Source: Rudanella sp.
GTDB taxonomy: Bacteria; Bacteroidota; Bacteroidia; Cytophagales; Spirosomataceae
DNA: 7,546 nucleotides
Assembly (NCBI GenBank): GCA_026785985.1
Contig: JAJAYX010000667.1
Coordinates: 1 to 7,546, forward strand
Direction of reading: 5' to 3'
Of the stretch, positions 5,483 through 7,546 are shown one piece after another. The position numbers and the translations under genes were made by a program. Each line of letters opens with the position of its first letter. Position 1 is the first letter of the stretch. The notes under the pieces were generated by a model. It made no database searches. It worked only from the letters and a program-made list of their open reading frames with translations, and was not told the origin of the DNA.

Positions 5483-6234
5483 ATGGACAAGGACTTACTT
5501 GGAAAAACGGCATTGGTAACCGGGGCCGCTTCGGGTATCGGCAAAGCCGTTGCGCTGCTCTACGGCCAACACGGTGCCAATGTAATGCTGTCGGACGTGG
5601 ACGAAACGCAGGGGCAGCAGGTTACTGAACAACTAAATGCCGGTGGTGCCGACGCCCGGTTTTTTAAAGCCGATATAGGCGACCCGATTCAGTGCCAGCA
5701 ATTAGTGCAGGAAACCGTCTCGGCGTTTGGTTCGCTCGACATCGCCTGCAACAACGCCGGTATTGGTGGCGAGATGAACCTGACTGCCGACTATAGTCTG
5801 GAAGGCTGGCAGCACATCATCAACGTAAACCTCAACAGCGTCTTCTTTTGCCTGAAATACGAACTGGACGTGATGCTTGGGCAGGGTGCAGGCGTAATTG
5901 TCAACATGGCCTCCATTCTGAGTCAGGTTGGAACGCCCGTTCGCCAGGGTACGTAACGGCCAAACACGGCATGGTCGGGCTGACGCAAACGGCCGCCCTT
6001 GAATACGCAGCGCAGGGTATTCGCATCAACGCTGTTGGACCTGCCTACATCGATACACCTTTGTTAAGTCAGTTGTCGCAGGAAGTTAAACAACAATTGG
6101 TTGGTTTGCACCCGATTGGTCGCTTAGGAAGGGCGGAAGAAGTCGCCGAGTTAGTTATCTGGCTCAGTTCCGACAAAGCGTCCTTCGTTACTGGAGCGTA
6201 TTACCCGGTTGATGGCGGGTACCTGGCCAGGTGA
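5483..6234 (+). pseudogene. Short-chain dehydrogenase/reductase, frameshifted at the catalytic Tyr
   Basis: A classical SDR oxidoreductase of about 250 residues spread over two frames. The first frame (5483-5956) gives the nucleotide-binding motif TGAASGIG (13-20), an acidic residue after beta-2 (D38) that favours NAD(H), NNAG (90-93) and the catalytic Ser (S144 in NMAS). It then stops at TAA 5954-5956. The second frame continues with [11 protein letters not shown] (active-site Tyr and Lys), the loop [11 protein letters not shown] and the C-terminal [12 protein letters not shown], ending at 6234. Adding one base near 5947-5950 (for example a fourth G in the GGG run) would restore the usual Ser-x12-Tyr spacing, so a single-base deletion is the simplest explanation. 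As written, the protein ends before Tyr and Lys and would be inactive. Both halves are otherwise well preserved, so the change is recent, or is a sequencing error in a G run. The substrate is unknown. Confidence 0.88.
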
Positions 6235-6369
6235 AAAATGGATCTCGATGAACGAACGATGAACACGCAAATTCAGCCGGAAAGTAGACACCCCGGTGAC
6301 GTATTTGCTCAGTGCTGACACCGCTTGTACCTGGGTCGATGCTCACCAATGTATCGAATCAGTGCTGTC
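6235..6369. other. Intergenic stretch with no recognised gene
   Basis: No convincing coding frame is seen here; the only open frame is short and runs across the repeat that follows. The one visible feature is a weak direct repeat of TCAGTGCTG-[AT]-C-[AT]-CCG at 6309-6323 and 6359-6373, 50 bp apart, with 13 of 15 matches. The second copy merges with the start of the 101-bp repeat. Its meaning is unclear. Confidence 0.4.
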
Positions 6370-6470
6370 TCCGTGGTTTGTGAACTTGAACCCACCCCGG
6401 CCCTGTCCCCTGACGGGCCGGAACCGTATCCCACCAAATCACTCTGAATCTTTAAAACTCATTCCGGCCT
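6370..6470 (+). repeat. 101-bp direct repeat, left copy (truncated inverted-repeat element)
   Basis: Matches 7359-7459 over 101 bp with a single difference (T at 6379 against C at 7368). It contains a GC-rich hairpin: CCGGCCC (6397-6403) with GGGCCGG (6415-6421). In the right-hand copy this arm pairs with a second long arm about 38 bp further on. In this copy the sequence diverges at 6471, only 9 bp into that second arm, so the element is truncated. The GC-rich hairpin and scattered look resemble the short palindromic intergenic repeats of this group of bacteria. Confidence 0.9.
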
Positions 6471-6476
6471 CTGCTG

Positions 6477-6584
6477 AGCGTAGTTTCAACTACGTTCGAG
6501 CGATTGCCGGTCTATGACCGGCGCAATTCGGAGAATTGCAAACGCTGCGACGTAGTCATAGACTACGCCGAACGGAGAGACGCT
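6477..6584. other. Cluster of four perfect hairpins with nested pairing; possible structured RNA or recombination site
   Basis: Four perfect 7-bp stems follow each other: CGTAGTT/AACTACG (6479-6485, 6488-6494), GCCGGTC/GACCGGC (6506-6512, 6516-6522), GCAATTC/GAATTGC (6523-6529, 6533-6539) and CGTAGTC/GACTACG (6551-6557, 6561-6567). Loops are only 2-3 nt. Longer pairing is also possible: AGCGATTGC (6499-6507) with GCAAACGCT (6538-6546) at 8 of 9 pairs, which would enclose or compete with the second and third hairpins; CGTTCG (6493-6498) with CGAACG (6569-6574); and AGCG (6477-6480) with CGCT (6581-6584). The last overlaps the stop codon of the membrane-protein gene. It may be the 3' end or terminator of the minus-strand gene pair, a folded RNA, or a DNA site for a hairpin-recognising enzyme. 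Confidence 0.65.
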
Positions 6585-6864
6585 ATTTTCTAATTACGGT
6601 TACTACTAAGCCGATTGCTACAACCGTATCTACGATGTTCCATAACTCCCGGCCAAGTGATATTTTCAACAATGGCTGAAAAAGCACAGCTAATGCCACA
6701 TAAATGATAGTTCCTGTTTGATTCTCCTCCTCGTTAGCTTGAAAGGCCAATATTCCAAAACCAACCATAGCCATAAATCTAACTAACTGATAAAAGCCAT
6801 AAGGCATATCAAAAAGGCAAAGACCAAGAAGAGCCGCTATTCCTAATTTTAAAATATTGCTCAT
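6583..6864 (-). CDS. Small four-helix membrane protein, DUF6804-like
   Basis: A 93-residue, very hydrophobic protein with about four membrane segments (5-18, 27-42, 52-66, 76-91) and a short acidic loop (44-48). The stretches MPYGFYQLVRF (20-30) and FQPLLKISLGRELWNIVD (62-79) resemble the conserved parts of DUF6804 small membrane proteins, recalled from memory; that family has no known function. The ATG is at 6864, 11 bp after the stop of the upstream 134-aa gene, so the two form a minus-strand pair. Both are clearly more AT-rich than the genes at 1271-6234, which points to a separate origin. The stop codon at 6585-6583 touches the hairpin cluster downstream. Confidence 0.75.
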   Translation of the reverse strand: MSNILKLGIAALLGLCLFDMPYGFYQLVRFMAMVGFGILAFQANEEENQTGTIIYVALAVLFQPLLKISLGRELWNIVDTVVAIGLVVTVIRK

Positions 6865-6875
6865 AACTTAAAATA

Positions 6876-7280
6876 TTACCCTACACCTTTTATATTTCCT
6901 CTAAGTATTATACTTTGTTCATCTACGACCTGGGATGTCCAGTAACCTGTTGTTTTAAATTCTTTAAGAATTGAGTCTGCAATACTCATAAGTGATCCCC
7001 CTGAGAGCCCTAATGCTCCCCTATATATATGGTGCCTACCAGTGCTCAATTCTTCATCAATGTCCATCAACAAAGCTTTATAAACTCGGTTGTTAGCAAG
7101 CTTGGGATTGTCATTGTAAACTCTAACCCATGTTGATTTGTCAGCCATTACATCTCTTTTGAGTTTATCCGCTATTTGGTCGAAAATGGTGCTTCGGCCA
7201 AATTTAGTTTTTGCTTCTTCAATTATTGTCAGAATCGTTTTAATCTCAAGAGGAGCGAATATTGTGTCAAAGAATCCCAT
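6876..7280 (-). CDS. Hypothetical protein, 134 aa, in AT-rich cassette
   Basis: I do not recognise this protein. It has no signal peptide or membrane helix and is probably cytoplasmic. The first 80 residues look mostly helical with many charged residues (EEAKTKFGRSTIFDQIADKL at 21-40), and a glycine-rich turn (GALGLSGGS, 88-96) precedes an amphipathic helix (SIADSILKEF, 99-108) and a beta-like C-terminus. There are no cysteines and no nuclease or nucleotide-binding motif that I can see. It is coded in AT-rich DNA, starts with ATG at 7280, and is followed after 11 bp by the DUF6804-like membrane protein. The pair lies between two 101-bp direct repeats, as in a mobile cassette. A partner relation between a soluble and a membrane protein is suggested only by the gene order. 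Confidence 0.7.
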   Translation of the reverse strand: MGFFDTIFAPLEIKTILTIIEEAKTKFGRSTIFDQIADKLKRDVMADKSTWVRVYNDNPKLANNRVYKALLMDIDEELSTGRHHIYRGALGLSGGSLMSIADSILKEFKTTGYWTSQVVDEQSIILRGNIKGVG

Positions 7281-7311
7281 TATGCTGATTGTTACAATTT
7301 TTCAGATTAGT

Positions 7312-7342
7312 AGAAATTAATAACCTGTACGTCTTTCTTCAA
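7312..7342 (-). promoter_or_regulatory. Possible Bacteroidota-type promoter of the two-gene cassette
   Basis: On the minus strand, TTG (7342-7340) is followed after 20 nt by TAATTTCT (7319-7312). This partly fits the Bacteroidota consensus TTG / TAnnTTTG, with two mismatches in the -7 box. Transcription would begin around 7305, giving a leader of about 25 nt before the ATG at 7280. The region is AT-rich, so a chance match is quite possible. Confidence 0.25.
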
Positions 7343-7358
7343 TTAATGAAATGCTACT

Positions 7359-7459
7359 TCCGTGGTCTGTGAACTTGAACCCACCCCGGCCCTGTCCCCT
7401 GACGGGCCGGAACCGTATCCCACCAAATCACTCTGAATCTTTAAAACTCATTCCGGCCT
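7359..7459 (+). repeat. 101-bp direct repeat, right copy
   Basis: Same sequence as 6370-6470 with one difference (C at 7368). The two copies are 989 bp apart, start to start. Just upstream, 7350-7358 still resembles 6361-6369 (5 of 9 match, all differences being transitions), so the similarity may extend weakly further left. Confidence 0.9.
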
Positions 7460-7480
7460 GTCAGGGTACAGAGCCGGGGT
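7383..7480. repeat. Complete inverted-repeat element (REP/MITE-like)
   Basis: The arms 7383-7412 and 7451-7480 are inverted copies of each other with 27 of 30 positions matching, separated by 38 nt of AT-richer sequence. The left arm is itself a hairpin: CCGGCCC (7386-7392) with GGGCCGG (7404-7410). It has no coding capacity. The form fits a small non-autonomous palindromic repeat, but no transposase for it is present here, and it could instead be a transcript-ending structure. Confidence 0.75.
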
Positions 7481-7546
7481 AGGGGAATCTGGCCTCTCAA
7501 CCCGAAAATTACCGCTGGTGGTCGGCGCGGTTTTATGAGATAGGGG
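7481..7546. other. Right edge, no feature recognised
   Basis: GC-rich again, in contrast to the cassette on its left. No supported frame, RNA or site is visible in the 66 bases before the window ends. Confidence 0.4.

Noticed and set aside
6296..6517. Plus-strand frame of 73 codons
   Set aside because: It crosses the 101-bp repeat and two hairpins, has no protein-like pattern, and is not conserved as a frame in the second repeat copy.
6479..6567. CRISPR array
   Set aside because: The hairpins differ in sequence and are not equal-length repeats with regular spacers, and no cas gene is present.

Overview
The window looks like chromosome of a high-GC member of the Bacteroidota, most probably Cytophagales close to Spirosoma and relatives. 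The evidence is the style of the respiratory genes (a CcoN-type oxidase without the proteobacterial CcoNOQP layout), a small protein of a family I know mainly from Bacteroidota, the near absence of Shine-Dalgarno sequences, and the GC-rich coding style of the central block. The genus is an inference.

Layout. (1) Positions 1-78 hold a fragment of a leftward reading frame that resembles a GH26 beta-mannanase, cut by an insertion sequence. (2) Positions 79-1261 are a complete IS4-family element: 20-bp terminal inverted repeats, a DDE transposase on the minus strand, and a hairpin over the transposase start codon. No target duplication is visible. (3) Positions 1271-5137 are a tightly packed rightward operon: a small cupin, a CcoN-like haem-copper oxidase subunit I with a long N-terminal extension, a CcoO-type cytochrome c fused to a second cytochrome c domain, a small secreted/membrane protein with a CPVC motif, and an Ig-like protein that ends in a CcoP-like membrane anchor. 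Together they look like a rearranged cbb3-type terminal oxidase: all metal ligands and the active-site tyrosine are present, but the glutamate equivalent to P. stutzeri CcoN E323 is Gln. (4) Positions 5155-5448 hold a small conserved protein of unknown function, and 5483-6234 a short-chain dehydrogenase broken by a one-base frameshift at its active-site tyrosine.

(5) Positions 6235-7546 are accessory DNA. Two AT-rich minus-strand genes (an unknown 134-aa protein and a DUF6804-like membrane protein) lie between two 101-bp direct repeats that differ at one base. Just downstream of these genes is a 108-bp cluster of four perfect 7-bp hairpins with nested longer-range pairing. The right-hand repeat belongs to a complete element with long inverted arms; the left-hand copy stops where the second arm should begin. 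Removing one 989-bp repeat unit would leave a single complete element beside the dehydrogenase, so the pair looks like an inserted or excisable cassette.

The operon genes probably act together: electrons pass through the two c-haems of the fused CcoO protein to the b/b3-CuB centre of CcoN, with the CPVC and Ig/anchor proteins as likely accessory subunits. The IS sits only 9 bp before the cupin start, so the original promoter region of the operon has apparently been replaced.
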